DNA of 64,000 bases from Bog-473 sp963751335. Lineage in GTDB: Bacteria; Actinomycetota; Acidimicrobiia; Acidimicrobiales; RAAP-2. Each line of letters opens with the position of its first letter. Position 1 is the stretch's first letter. Positions 1 through 8,112 of this stretch are shown in pieces. Location: positions 62,001 through 126,000 of the forward strand of contig CAVVUB010000002.1 in NCBI GenBank assembly GCA_963751335.1, in the 5' to 3' direction. The position numbers were made by a program, and so were the translations under genes. A model generated the notes under the pieces. That model was given only the letters and a program-made list of their open reading frames with translations. It had not been told where the DNA came from and made no database searches.

Positions 1-70
1 GCGCACTCCGACGCGTCCGGCCACCCATCATGGGACGCCGCGGACCGGGCCGCAAACGGCGTCCGAACGC

Positions 71-3000
71 CTACCCCCCGGCTGACCGCACCGCCGAGAC
101 CAGAGGCTGCGTGGTCGTCGTCGTGCCCCCGCCGATCGGCTCTGTGATCGTCGGCGTCGGACTGGACGTCGCCGTCGTGCCCGCCGTCCCCGCCGGCGCG
201 GTGTTCGAGGTCGTTCCGGTGGCGCCCGACGTGGTCGGCGTGGTGCTGGTGGATTTCGTCGACTTCTTGGCCTTCTTCGCCGGGGCCGGACTCGTCGTCG
301 TGGTCGTTGCGCCCGAACCCGAAGTCGAATTCGGCAGCAAAGCCTGCGCCGCCGTGAGCTGCTGGGACATCGCCTGGATGGCGGACTGGTAGCCGGCCAG
401 ATCCTGCGCCTTCAACGCCGCCAGCGCATTCTGGTAGTCGGTCTGGGCCTGCTGCAGGTCGGCCGCCACCTGCGCCGGCACCGTGCCGCCCGAGGAGCCC
501 GAGCCCGAGCCCGAGGAGCCCGGGTTCGAGCCCGCACCACCGGTCGGGGGGAGTTGGACGCTGCCCGACTCCAGCAGGTCACTCAGGACGGCGTCGAGCG
601 AGGTGTCCACCTTGACGTCCTTGCCCAGCACCGCCACCACGTATTTGAGCTGAGGCTGAGGGTTGGTCACCGGCGACACGTACATCGGACGCAGGTACAC
701 CATCGAGTTGCCGATCGGTACCATCAGCGTCTCGCCGAGGAGCACCTCGGACCCGTTCTGGTCCAGCAGCGAAATGTCCGACGACACGGTCGTGTTGGCC
801 GAGATCTCGGCGTCCGCGTTGGCCGGGCCGTACGTTCCCTGGGGCGTCTGGTAGACGTCGAGCTGGCCGTAATGGCTCGGGTCGGACTGGGCGACCATCC
901 ACGCCGTCAGGTTGAAGTTCTGGTTGTTGTCGGTCAGGCTGCCCTGCGACGCCGGCACGAACGCGTCGGACACGGTGAATACCTGCTGGCCCGTGTGCGG
1001 CAACGCATACACCTGGTACTGGGGCGACATGCGGGCCGGAGTCGTCGACACCAGTTGGCCCTGCGAGTTGTACGTGTTCTCCGCCAAGAGGGCCTGGGAC
1101 TTGGGCCCGGCCCCGGCCGTCGGGGACAGCTGCCAGGCGCTGCTCGCCGCGTAGAAGGTGCCGGGGCTCTTCAGGTGGTAGCGCCCGTAGATGGCCGACT
1201 GAATGGAGAAGATGTCCGGGGGGTAGCGCAGGTGCGCCTGGAGCTCGGCCGGCATCTTGGAGATCGGCGTGAACATGTGCGGGAAGGCCGACTCGTAAGC
1301 CTGGAGGATCGGGTCCTTCGGGTCGGCGTCGTAGAAGGTCATCTTCCCCGAATAGGCGTCGATGACGACCTTGACCGAGTTGCGCACGTAGTTGTAGCTC
1401 GCCGGCAGGTTGCTCCCGACCGCCACCTGCTGGGTGTCGGCGTTCTGCGAGTAGGCATAGTTGGACGTCGTCGTGTAGCCGTCGACGATGTAGTCGATGT
1501 CCCCCTTGTTGGTGATGACGGCGTACGGGCTCTGGTTGAAGGTGATGAAGGGCGCCGCCTTCTGGGCCATGGCCACCGGGTCCCGCACGAACATGAGCCG
1601 GGACTGATCCGTGATCTGGCTCGAGATCAGCAGGTTGAAATCGCCCAGGCGCAGCGCGAAGGCCGCCCGTTTGAAGAGCGACGAAAGCTGGACGCCGCCG
1701 CTCCCGTGGTAGTGGCTCTCCACATTGTTGCCGTCGGCCTTCTGGTAGTCCACCTCGAGCTGCTTGGTGTTGGCCACCACGAAACCGGTCAGGTTCTGGC
1801 CGAAGTACACGTTCGGCTGTTTGATCTGGGGCAACCCCGGCGACGACTGCGGTGGGATCTGCCCCACCCCGTAGACCGGGTTCCCCGACGTGGTCTGGTT
1901 CGACTCGGCCAGCGCCGCGCCGGTGCCGTGGGTGTACTGGAGGTGCGTGTTCACCCAGGACGTCGAGGGCAACGGGCCCGAGATATCACGCACGCCGACG
2001 ACCACGGGGGTGAGCCGCCCGTTCACCGAGTAGCGGTCCACACCGAGCGAGGGGAAGGTGTAGTACGACTTGAAGGCCTGCTCGCGCTGGAAGGACTGCA
2101 GCGAAATGCTCGGGTCCGGGTCCCACTGCCGGATGTTCCCGATCGTGCCCGAGGCCGCGGTGAGCTGGCCCGCGGAGATCGAGGTGTTGGCCGGGAACGA
2201 GTGCACGGTCACGTGGTTCAACCCGTACGCATCGCGGGTGGCCGTGATGTTCCGCTGGATGTACGGCGCCTCGAGCGAGCTCTGGGCCGGCGTGACCTTG
2301 AGTGCTTGGAGCAGCGCCGGGTAGATGATCCCGACCACGAGCGCCACGAAGGCCCAGATGCCGATGGCCAGCACCGGCAAGGTCCAGCCCTGGCGGCGGA
2401 TGTTGAAGAGCAGGATGGCCGCGGCGAAGACCGATACCCAGATCAGCAGGGTCTCGGCCGGGAGCCGGGCATGGACGTCCGTGTAGCCGGCGCCGTTCAC
2501 GTAGCCGTCCTGCGAGTTGACCAACGACCAGCGTTGAAGCACGTAGCCCGCCGCCTTGTCCAGCGCGATCAGCGCCAGTAGCACCGAGACGTGCGCCTTC
2601 ACCGGAGGTCGCACCCGGGGCACCCCCCGCTGGGGCTGGATCCCCCCGTTCAGATAGTGGAAGACCACGACCACGGCCAGGGTCACGATGAGGATGGCCA
2701 GGGTCCAGTCCACGACGAAGGTGAGGAAGGGCAACTTGAAGACGTAGAAGCCGATGTCCTTGTGGAACTGCGGGTCGGTCACCCCGAAGTTCCCGCCGTG
2801 GAGGAACAGGATCCAGTTGTTCCACTGCCCGATCGTCCCCGAGGCGCCGATGAGGGCGAGGACGAAGGCGATCGCCACGTAGATGCGCCCGGCGTAGGGG
2901 CGCACGAACTGCTGGTAGCGCCGCACCAGCTCGTCGTCCTGGGCCAGGACGACGTCGTGGCCCGCGATGCGGTCGCAGACCACCAGGTTGATCCACAGGA

Positions 3001-3238
3001 CGGCGAAGAAGATGGCTCCGAAGACGCCGAAGAGCCCGAGCTTGACCAGCAGCAGCGTGGAGAAGACGTCGTGGTAGTTGACGGAGTCGAACCAGAGGCT
3101 GTCGGTGTAGATCCCCGCCAGCGAGCGCAGTGAGACCAGCAGGACGATCAGGACCACGACCAAGCCGAGCAGCCACCAGCGGGCGCGCCGGCGCCGGCGC
3201 GGCGAAGGTTCAGCAGTCAGGTCGCGGGGGACACGCAC
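71..3238 (-). CDS. UPF0182 family integral membrane protein
   Basis: This 1055-residue protein belongs to UPF0182, a large actinobacterial membrane family of unknown biochemical role. About seven hydrophobic helices lie in the first 330 residues, starting with a run of V, L and I near residues 23-42. A long extracellular-type domain rich in Tyr, Gln, Ser and Asn follows, as is usual for the family. The last 150 residues are unusual: a Gly/Ser linker, a short helical Gln/Ala-rich stretch, then a tail made almost entirely of Thr, Ser, Ala and Pro with a small Lys patch. The start is the GTG at 3238. The gene is transcribed away from the DivIVA-type gene. Family assignment is firm; function is unknown. 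Confidence 0.93.
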   Translation of the reverse strand: MRVPRDLTAEPSPRRRRRARWWLLGLVVVLIVLLVSLRSLAGIYTDSLWFDSVNYHDVFSTLLLVKLGLFGVFGAIFFAVLWINLVVCDRIAGHDVVLAQDDELVRRYQQFVRPYAGRIYVAIAFVLALIGASGTIGQWNNWILFLHGGNFGVTDPQFHKDIGFYVFKLPFLTFVVDWTLAILIVTLAVVVVFHYLNGGIQPQRGVPRVRPPVKAHVSVLLALIALDKAAGYVLQRWSLVNSQDGYVNGAGYTDVHARLPAETLLIWVSVFAAAILLFNIRRQGWTLPVLAIGIWAFVALVVGIIYPALLQALKVTPAQSSLEAPYIQRNITATRDAYGLNHVTVHSFPANTSISAGQLTAASGTIGNIRQWDPDPSISLQSFQREQAFKSYYTFPSLGVDRYSVNGRLTPVVVGVRDISGPLPSTSWVNTHLQYTHGTGAALAESNQTTSGNPVYGVGQIPPQSSPGLPQIKQPNVYFGQNLTGFVVANTKQLEVDYQKADGNNVESHYHGSGGVQLSSLFKRAAFALRLGDFNLLISSQITDQSRLMFVRDPVAMAQKAAPFITFNQSPYAVITNKGDIDYIVDGYTTTSNYAYSQNADTQQVAVGSNLPASYNYVRNSVKVVIDAYSGKMTFYDADPKDPILQAYESAFPHMFTPISKMPAELQAHLRYPPDIFSIQSAIYGRYHLKSPGTFYAASSAWQLSPTAGAGPKSQALLAENTYNSQGQLVSTTPARMSPQYQVYALPHTGQQVFTVSDAFVPASQGSLTDNNQNFNLTAWMVAQSDPSHYGQLDVYQTPQGTYGPANADAEISANTTVSSDISLLDQNGSEVLLGETLMVPIGNSMVYLRPMYVSPVTNPQPQLKYVVAVLGKDVKVDTSLDAVLSDLLESGSVQLPPTGGAGSNPGSSGSGSGSSGGTVPAQVAADLQQAQTDYQNALAALKAQDLAGYQSAIQAMSQQLTAAQALLPNSTSGSGATTTTTSPAPAKKAKKSTKSTSTTPTTSGATGTTSNTAPAGTAGTTATSSPTPTITEPIGGGTTTTTQPLVSAVRSAGG

Positions 3239-3309
3239 GGGGGGAGCCTAACGTCCGCCTCCCCGGCCCCTACGGGCAGGGTCGGGGCGGGACGACCGAG
3301 AATTCCTGC

Positions 3310-4431
3310 TCAGTTCCCCGCCGGCGCGACCAGGCAGCGGCAGCCCGAGTGCGCCGGCGGGAAGGCGTGGCCGGTGGGGAACACCTCGGAGGAGGCCAAC
3401 GCTCCGGCCAGGGCGTTGTCCTCACAGTCGGAGCAGCCGCCGGCCGAGGTCACCACCCAGCGCACCTTGCCGTCCGCCCCGTGCGCCGCCGCCGTCGCCA
3501 CTCCGGCCGAGAACGCGTGCGTCGCCGCGTCGCCGGCCAGCCGCTCCACCCGCTGGCCGCGCCATTCGCGGAAGGCCGCGCCGACCCGCGCCCCGGGCTC
3601 CTCGCTCCCGTCCCCGATGCGCCGGCGCAGCATGGCCACCACGGCCCGGGCCAATCCCGACGCGGCCTGGTCCACCGCCGGGCCTCTCGGTGTGCCCGCC
3701 GCCTCTACCCCGGCGAAGATCGCCCCGGCGGCGTACGCCTCGCCGAGCTGGTCCTGCACCGCGTCGGCGAAGAGCGCCAGGTGGGCGTCTTCGGGGCCGA
3801 GCAGGGACTCGGCGTCGATGCTGGGCGTACTGCGCAGCAGGTCGAGCATCCGGTTCTGGTCGTCGCCGAGCGTGCGCTTCACCGTCCGGTTCAACTTCGC
3901 GGCGATCGGCGTCAGCAGCTCGTCGCGCCGGCCGATGATCTCGGCGTCGGGACCGGCCGGCACCGCCACTTCCTCGCCGAGCACCGCGTCGGATGCTTCG
4001 GGCGCCTCCGCCGCTCCCCCGTCTCCCGGCGTCCCGTCCCGCGGCATCTCGGTCGTCGTCGCCTCGGCCGGGGTCGCCTCGGCCGGGATCGCTTCGGCCG
4101 GGGTCGTCGCGGTTGCCCCGGCGACCCCGTCGCCCGGGGTCTCGGTGTCCGACCCGGCGCGGATCCGGGCGAAGAGCTCGTCGACCGAGGGCGCAGTACC
4201 CGACGCCTCCGGATCGGTCGGTGCCTCGCCGGCGTCCCCTCCCGTCTGTCCCACGGCCGCAGAGGCCTCTGCCCCCACCTCGCTGGGCTCGCCCCCCGCC
4301 CCGTCGAGGCCGTGCAGGCGGATCTGGTCACCCACCGCCAGCGCGGCCGCCCGGGCCTGGTCCTCGCTGCGGTCGAGCTGGCCGAGGATCGCGTCCACCT
4401 TGTCGCGCACGCCGTGCACCGATGCCGCCAT
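3310..4431 (-). CDS. C-terminal half of a DivIVA-linked protein with a phage Mu F/SPP1 gp7-like Cys/His motif
   Basis: This 373-residue reading frame most likely continues the DivIVA gene upstream, because its first 35 residues are the natural continuation of that coiled coil. An Ala/Thr/Pro/Glu linker (about 50-150) is followed by a helical region (about 155-320). The end carries C333-x2-C336, H355, H361 and C364-x-C366 with PP before H361. That spacing (CxxC, then PP-x-H-x2-C-R-C) is typical of the C-terminal part of the Mu gpF/SPP1 gp7 minor head protein family, where it probably binds metal. No other phage genes are nearby, so a domestic role is more likely than a prophage. The frame break is a +1 change in a run of GCGC near 4440. 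Homology to MuF is inferred from the motif only. Confidence 0.7.
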   Translation of the reverse strand: MAASVHGVRDKVDAILGQLDRSEDQARAAALAVGDQIRLHGLDGAGGEPSEVGAEASAAVGQTGGDAGEAPTDPEASGTAPSVDELFARIRAGSDTETPGDGVAGATATTPAEAIPAEATPAEATTTEMPRDGTPGDGGAAEAPEASDAVLGEEVAVPAGPDAEIIGRRDELLTPIAAKLNRTVKRTLGDDQNRMLDLLRSTPSIDAESLLGPEDAHLALFADAVQDQLGEAYAAGAIFAGVEAAGTPRGPAVDQAASGLARAVVAMLRRRIGDGSEEPGARVGAAFREWRGQRVERLAGDAATHAFSAGVATAAAHGADGKVRWVVTSAGGCSDCEDNALAGALASSEVFPTGHAFPPAHSGCRCLVAPAGN

Positions 4432-5098
4432 CTCGTCGCGCGCCGCGCGCGAATTGTTCGATCTGCGTGCCCAGCGATCGCCGCCGTGCCGCCAGGTCGC
4501 TCAGCACGCGCCGCCGCGCTTCTTGCACCTGCTCGAGGAGGGCGCGTCCTTCCTCCTTGGACCGGGTCACCAGCTCGTCGCTCTGCGCGCTGGCTTCGGA
4601 ACGGATCCGGTCCTCGTCGGCCGTGGCCTCGGCCAGGATGCGCTCCTGCTCGGCCCGGGCCTCCTGCTCGGCGCTGGCCACCAACCGCTCCACTTCGATC
4701 ACCCGCTCGGCCGACGCCGTCTCCGTGCGCATCTGGAGCTCCTCGGCCTGATGCTGGGTCTCGCGCATGAGGGAGGCCGCCGACTCCTGGGCCTCGGCCA
4801 CGATGCGGGCCGCCTCCTCGTGGGCGTGGTGGAGGATCTGCGCGCTGTGCTGGCCCAGCGACGAGATCAGGGTGGCCTCGTCGACCACGGGGTGGGCCGC
4901 CCGCTCCTCGGCCTCCGTCATGGCCGCCCGGAGCTCCTGCTCCTGCTCCTCCATGGCGGCGAGGGCCCGGGACACCGTCTGGAGGTAGGCCCGCACCTCG
5001 TCGGTGTCGAAGCCCCGGCGGACGACGGCAAACGAGTGCCGGGCGATGTCCCCTGCGGCGAGGCGGGACGATGAGATGGGGGCGAGGCCTTCTGCCAT
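4328..5098 (-). CDS. DivIVA-domain coiled-coil protein (N-terminal half)
   Basis: The first 60 residues match the DivIVA lipid-binding region: a short basic/hydrophobic lead, FAVVRRGFDTDEVRAYL, then a heptad coiled coil. DivIVA-family proteins sense negative membrane curvature and recruit cell-division or polar-growth factors. Residues 60-235 are almost continuous coiled coil rich in Glu, Ala and Arg. After about residue 232 the frame turns into a low-complexity Arg/Gly/Pro tail typical of out-of-frame GC-rich DNA. The correct continuation lies one base away and leads into the overlapping downstream reading frame. Deleting one G near 4440 would give a single protein of about 595 residues. The start is the ATG at 5098. 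Confidence 0.85.
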   Translation of the reverse strand: MAEGLAPISSSRLAAGDIARHSFAVVRRGFDTDEVRAYLQTVSRALAAMEEQEQELRAAMTEAEERAAHPVVDEATLISSLGQHSAQILHHAHEEAARIVAEAQESAASLMRETQHQAEELQMRTETASAERVIEVERLVASAEQEARAEQERILAEATADEDRIRSEASAQSDELVTRSKEEGRALLEQVQEARRRVLSDLAARRRSLGTQIEQFARGARRDGGIGARRARQGGRDPRPARPQRGPGPGGRAGGG

Positions 5099-5107
5099 GC
5101 CCAGAGC

Positions 5108-6325
5108 CTACGGCGCCGCCTGGGCACGGAGGGGATGGCTGGGCACGCCGCCCCCCAGGCGCTCGAGGACGCGCAGCACCTGGTCGAGGGTGTTGACCCC
5201 GTAGACGTGCAGCTGGGGCGTCGCCTTGGCCTCGGCCGTCTTGTATTCGACCGACGGCACGAAGAAGACGGTGGCGCCTGCCTGCTCCACCGCGACGGTC
5301 TTCTCGGCCACCCCGCCGACGTCGCCGATGTTGCCGTTCGGGTCCATGGTGCCGGTGGCCGCGATCACGTGGCCGCCGGTGAGCTTGCCACTGGTCATCT
5401 TGTCGATGATGCCCAGCGTCATGGCCACCCCGGCCGAAGGGCCGCCGATCTGGGGCGTGTTGATGGTCACGTCCACCGGGAAGTGCCAGTCCTGCTGGGT
5501 CTGGGACAGGACGCCGAGGTAGGCGGTGGGCGTCCCACCGCAGTCGGGGTCGGCAACGCCCTTGGGCGGCGTGCCCAGCGCCACCGCTTTATCTACCGTC
5601 TTGCCCGGGACGAACGTCCCCTGGTTGTCGATCGTGTTCTCCTCGACGCGCAGCGTCACCGTCGTGCCCGGCTCATAGCCGTGCAGCGCCTCGGTCAGCG
5701 CGCACACCGTCGGCGTGGGCTTCTCGTTGACCGCCTCGATCACGTCGGCCACCTTGAGGGTCCCCGCCGCCGGTGACTTGGCCGGGATGCCGTAGACCAG
5801 CGCGCCGCTGTTGGTGGAGCTCACGTGATAGCCGAGGTGGGTCAGTGCCGTCGCCGTCGCGAAGTTCTGCGCCTGGGCCATCTGGAGATAGCCCTGGTTG
5901 AGGTACTGGCCCTCGGTCGGGGCGCCGTCCAACAGCTCGCTGCCCGGATAGATCTGGCTGTTGGACCCGAAGAAGCGGTATTGGAGGTAGTTGAGCGCGT
6001 TCAGCTGGGAGACGTAGACGTCGGTCAGCAGGATCTTGCCGGTGAGCGGGTGCCGGTACTGGGGCGGCACCTTGATGTACTGGGAGACCGGCGAGGCCTG
6101 CCCGGGCGTGATGACGAAGTAGTTGATCTGGGTGTGGGCGGCCACGAAGGCGCCCACCAGGACGATGAGGAGGAAGGCGAGGGCGACGCCTCCGGCCACT
6201 CGGCGCCCTCGCCGCCGGCGCCCGGGCGCGGCGGAAGAGGGCCACGATCCGGTCCCGGCGGGGTCCGTGTGGGTGGAAGAGGGCAGGGCCTGCGCCGGCT
6301 CGGCGCTCGCGTGGGAGTCAGACAT
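5108..6325 (-). CDS. PDZ/Lon-type secreted serine protease (YlbL-like)
   Basis: This 405-residue protein has an N-terminal membrane anchor (about 43-64), a periplasm-facing middle domain with a PDZ-like segment (about 165-225), and a Lon-type proteolytic domain. The catalytic serine is S297 in GGPSAG, and the partner lysine is K342 in the segment GGVAEK; the spacing of 45 suits a Lon Ser-Lys dyad. There is no ATPase domain, as in Bacillus YlbL and its actinobacterial relatives, so it is predicted to be an ATP-independent membrane-tethered protease. I chose the ATG at 6325; reading further upstream in this frame only runs antisense to the HEAT-repeat gene. The divergent gene starts 11 bp away. 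Confidence 0.9.
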   Translation of the reverse strand: MSDSHASAEPAQALPSSTHTDPAGTGSWPSSAAPGRRRRGRRVAGGVALAFLLIVLVGAFVAAHTQINYFVITPGQASPVSQYIKVPPQYRHPLTGKILLTDVYVSQLNALNYLQYRFFGSNSQIYPGSELLDGAPTEGQYLNQGYLQMAQAQNFATATALTHLGYHVSSTNSGALVYGIPAKSPAAGTLKVADVIEAVNEKPTPTVCALTEALHGYEPGTTVTLRVEENTIDNQGTFVPGKTVDKAVALGTPPKGVADPDCGGTPTAYLGVLSQTQQDWHFPVDVTINTPQIGGPSAGVAMTLGIIDKMTSGKLTGGHVIAATGTMDPNGNIGDVGGVAEKTVAVEQAGATVFFVPSVEYKTAEAKATPQLHVYGVNTLDQVLRVLERLGGGVPSHPLRAQAAP

Positions 6326-6336
6326 ACTCGAAGTCG

Positions 6337-6999
6337 GTGAGCACCGATCCTCCCACGGATCATGACCAAGACCAGGGCGCCCGTCTGCGCCGGCGTCGTG
6401 TCGCCGCAGCCGGTCACCGCGGGGACGAGACCGCGGCCCGGCGTGGGCTCGAGGACGCCGACCCCGCCGTGCAGGTGGCCGCCCTGGGTGCCCTCCAGCG
6501 CCTGGGCCGCCTCGAGGTGTCCGACGTCGTGCGTGCCCTCGCGCACGACGACCAGGGGGTGCGCCGGCGCGCCGTCGACGCCGCCCCCGCCGTCGGTGGC
6601 CCCGGTTCGCGCTCGTTGCTCCCGGCCGCCCTGACCGACGCCCTCGAGGACCGTGATCCGCTGGTCGTGGTGGGGGCCGCCTGGTTCCTGGGTGAGCGTC
6701 GCCACCGTCGGGCCGTGGCCGCACTGGCCGAGGCCGCGGCCACCCATGGCGACACCCGCTGCCGCGAGGCGGCCGTCGCCGCGCTGGGCGCCATCGGTGA
6801 CCCGGCCGGGCTCCCGGCCGTGCTCGGCGCGCTCGACGACAAGCCGACGGTGCGCCGGCGGGCCACCGTCGCCCTGGCCGGCTTCGACGATCCTCGTGTC
6901 GAGCCCGCGCTGCGACGCGCCGCCGGCGATCGCGACTGGCAGGTCCGCCAAGCCGCCGAGGAGCTGCTCGACGAGCCCGGCCCGACGGGTGCCTGTTAG
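6337..6999 (+). CDS. HEAT-repeat protein
   Basis: This 220-residue protein is built from about six helical HEAT/PBS-lyase-type repeats, each with the pattern ALxxAxxDxxxxVRxxAxxALG; one clear unit is VRRRATVALAGF. Such repeats form a curved scaffold for protein contacts, and no enzymatic residues are visible. It starts at the GTG at 6337, only 11 bp from the divergent protease start, so the promoters must lie inside the opposite genes or the messages are almost leaderless. Its stop codon is the first element of a 17-bp tandem repeat. The biological partner is unknown. Confidence 0.8.
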   Translation: MSTDPPTDHDQDQGARLRRRRVAAAGHRGDETAARRGLEDADPAVQVAALGALQRLGRLEVSDVVRALAHDDQGVRRRAVDAAPAVGGPGSRSLLPAALTDALEDRDPLVVVGAAWFLGERRHRRAVAALAEAAATHGDTRCREAAVAALGAIGDPAGLPAVLGALDDKPTVRRRATVALAGFDDPRVEPALRRAAGDRDWQVRQAAEELLDEPGPTGAC

Positions 7000-7046
7000 T
7001 CGAGATTCAGTGTGAGTCGAGATTCAGTGTGAGTCGAGACTCAGTC
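6996..7046. repeat. Three tandem 17-bp hairpin-forming repeats between convergent genes
   Basis: Three head-to-tail copies begin at 6996, 7013 and 7030. The unit is TGAGTCGAGATTCAGTG; copy 3 has GACTC in place of GATTC, giving the perfect palindrome TGAGTC-GA-GACTCA. Copy 1 contains the TAG stop of the HEAT gene and copy 3 contains the TGA stop of the MreB-like gene read on the other strand. The array fills the whole junction. It may act as a bidirectional terminator or mRNA 3'-end stabiliser. Confidence 0.85.
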
Positions 7047-8042
7047 GTCCTCGGTGAAGAGCCGGCGCAGCTTGTCGAAGGACTCGAGGCAGATGCCGGC
7101 CCCTTGGACGACGCACTCGAGCGGCGTGTCGACCAGGTGCACCGGTACCGCGGTGGCGTCGGCCAGCCGTTGGGTCATGCCCCGCAGCAACGCTCCGCCT
7201 CCGGTCAGGTGGACCCCCTCGAACATGATGTCTTGCGCCAGTTCGGGCGGTGCTCCCGAGAGGCAGGTGGCCGCCGCCTCAATCACCGAGGCCACGTTGT
7301 CCTCGAGCGCGCCGCGCACCTCGAGCGGCGAGAGCACCACCGTCTTGGGCCGGCCCGAGGCCACCTCGCGCCCGCGGATCTCCGCCTGCTGCTCGCCCTC
7401 GTAGGCATGGCCCGAACCGATGGCCATCTTCACCGCCTCCGCCGTGCGCTCGCCGATGGCGATGCCGTACGTGGCCCGCACGTAGTTCTGGATGGAGGCG
7501 TCGAAGTCGAAGCCGCCGCAACGCAGCGCCTCCACCGCCACCACCCCGCCCAGCGAGATCACCGCCATCTCCGCCGTGCCCCCGCCGACGTCGACCACCA
7601 TGTTCCCCACCGGCTCGTGGATGGGCAGTCCCGCCCCGATGGCCGCCGCCATCGGCTGCTCGATGAGGAAGGAGGCCGACGCCCCGGCGCGCCGGGCCGC
7701 TTCCCTGACGGCGCGCCGCTCGACCGCCGTGATGGCCGAGGGCACGCAGATGAGGACCTTGGGCCGGTTCAACCGGCCCACCCCGACCCGGCGCAGCAAC
7801 ACGGAGAGCATGCGCTCGGTCACCTCGAAGTCGGTGATGGCCCCGCCGCGCAGCGGACGTTCCGCCACGATGTAGCCCGGCGTCCGCCCGATCATCTGCC
7901 AGGCGTCGGTGCCGATGGCCAGCACCTCGCGGCTGCGCGAGTCCAACGCGACCACGGTGGGCTCGTTGAGCACGAGACCCTTTCCTTTTGCGTAGACGAG
8001 CGTGTTGGCCGTCCCGAGATCGATGGCCAGGTCGCGCGACAT
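7041..8042 (-). CDS. mreB: MreB-like bacterial actin (rod shape-determining protein)
   Basis: This 333-residue protein has all the actin-fold signatures of MreB: the phosphate-1 loop IDLGTANTLVY at the N-terminus, VPSAITAVERRAV, the phosphate-2 loop VVDVGGGTAEMAVISLGG, and the adenosine motif LTGGGALLRGM. MreB filaments organise lateral cell-wall synthesis. No mreC, mreD, rodA or pbp2 gene is beside it, so this may be an orphan copy acting outside a classical mreBCD operon. The start is ATG at 8042 with the divergent HtrA-like gene 70 bp away. Its stop codon lies in the last unit of the 17-bp repeat. Confidence 0.92.
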   Translation of the reverse strand: MSRDLAIDLGTANTLVYAKGKGLVLNEPTVVALDSRSREVLAIGTDAWQMIGRTPGYIVAERPLRGGAITDFEVTERMLSVLLRRVGVGRLNRPKVLICVPSAITAVERRAVREAARRAGASASFLIEQPMAAAIGAGLPIHEPVGNMVVDVGGGTAEMAVISLGGVVAVEALRCGGFDFDASIQNYVRATYGIAIGERTAEAVKMAIGSGHAYEGEQQAEIRGREVASGRPKTVVLSPLEVRGALEDNVASVIEAAATCLSGAPPELAQDIMFEGVHLTGGGALLRGMTQRLADATAVPVHLVDTPLECVVQGAGICLESFDKLRRLFTEDD

Positions 8043-8112
8043 GGGGCCTCATGGTACGGCCCGCCCCGCGCGCGACGGCACAACCAGGGCCGATCTCGGT
8101 AGCCTCGCCCAG

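Noticed and set aside
554..2581. Long plus-strand open frame of 675 codons
   Set aside because: It is exactly antisense to the UPF0182 gene and its Arg/His/Val-rich translation has no family motif; GC-rich third positions create such shadows.
3310..4431. MuF-like gene taken as evidence of a prophage
   Set aside because: No capsid, terminase, portal, tail or integrase genes are nearby, and the frame continues the DivIVA coding sequence.
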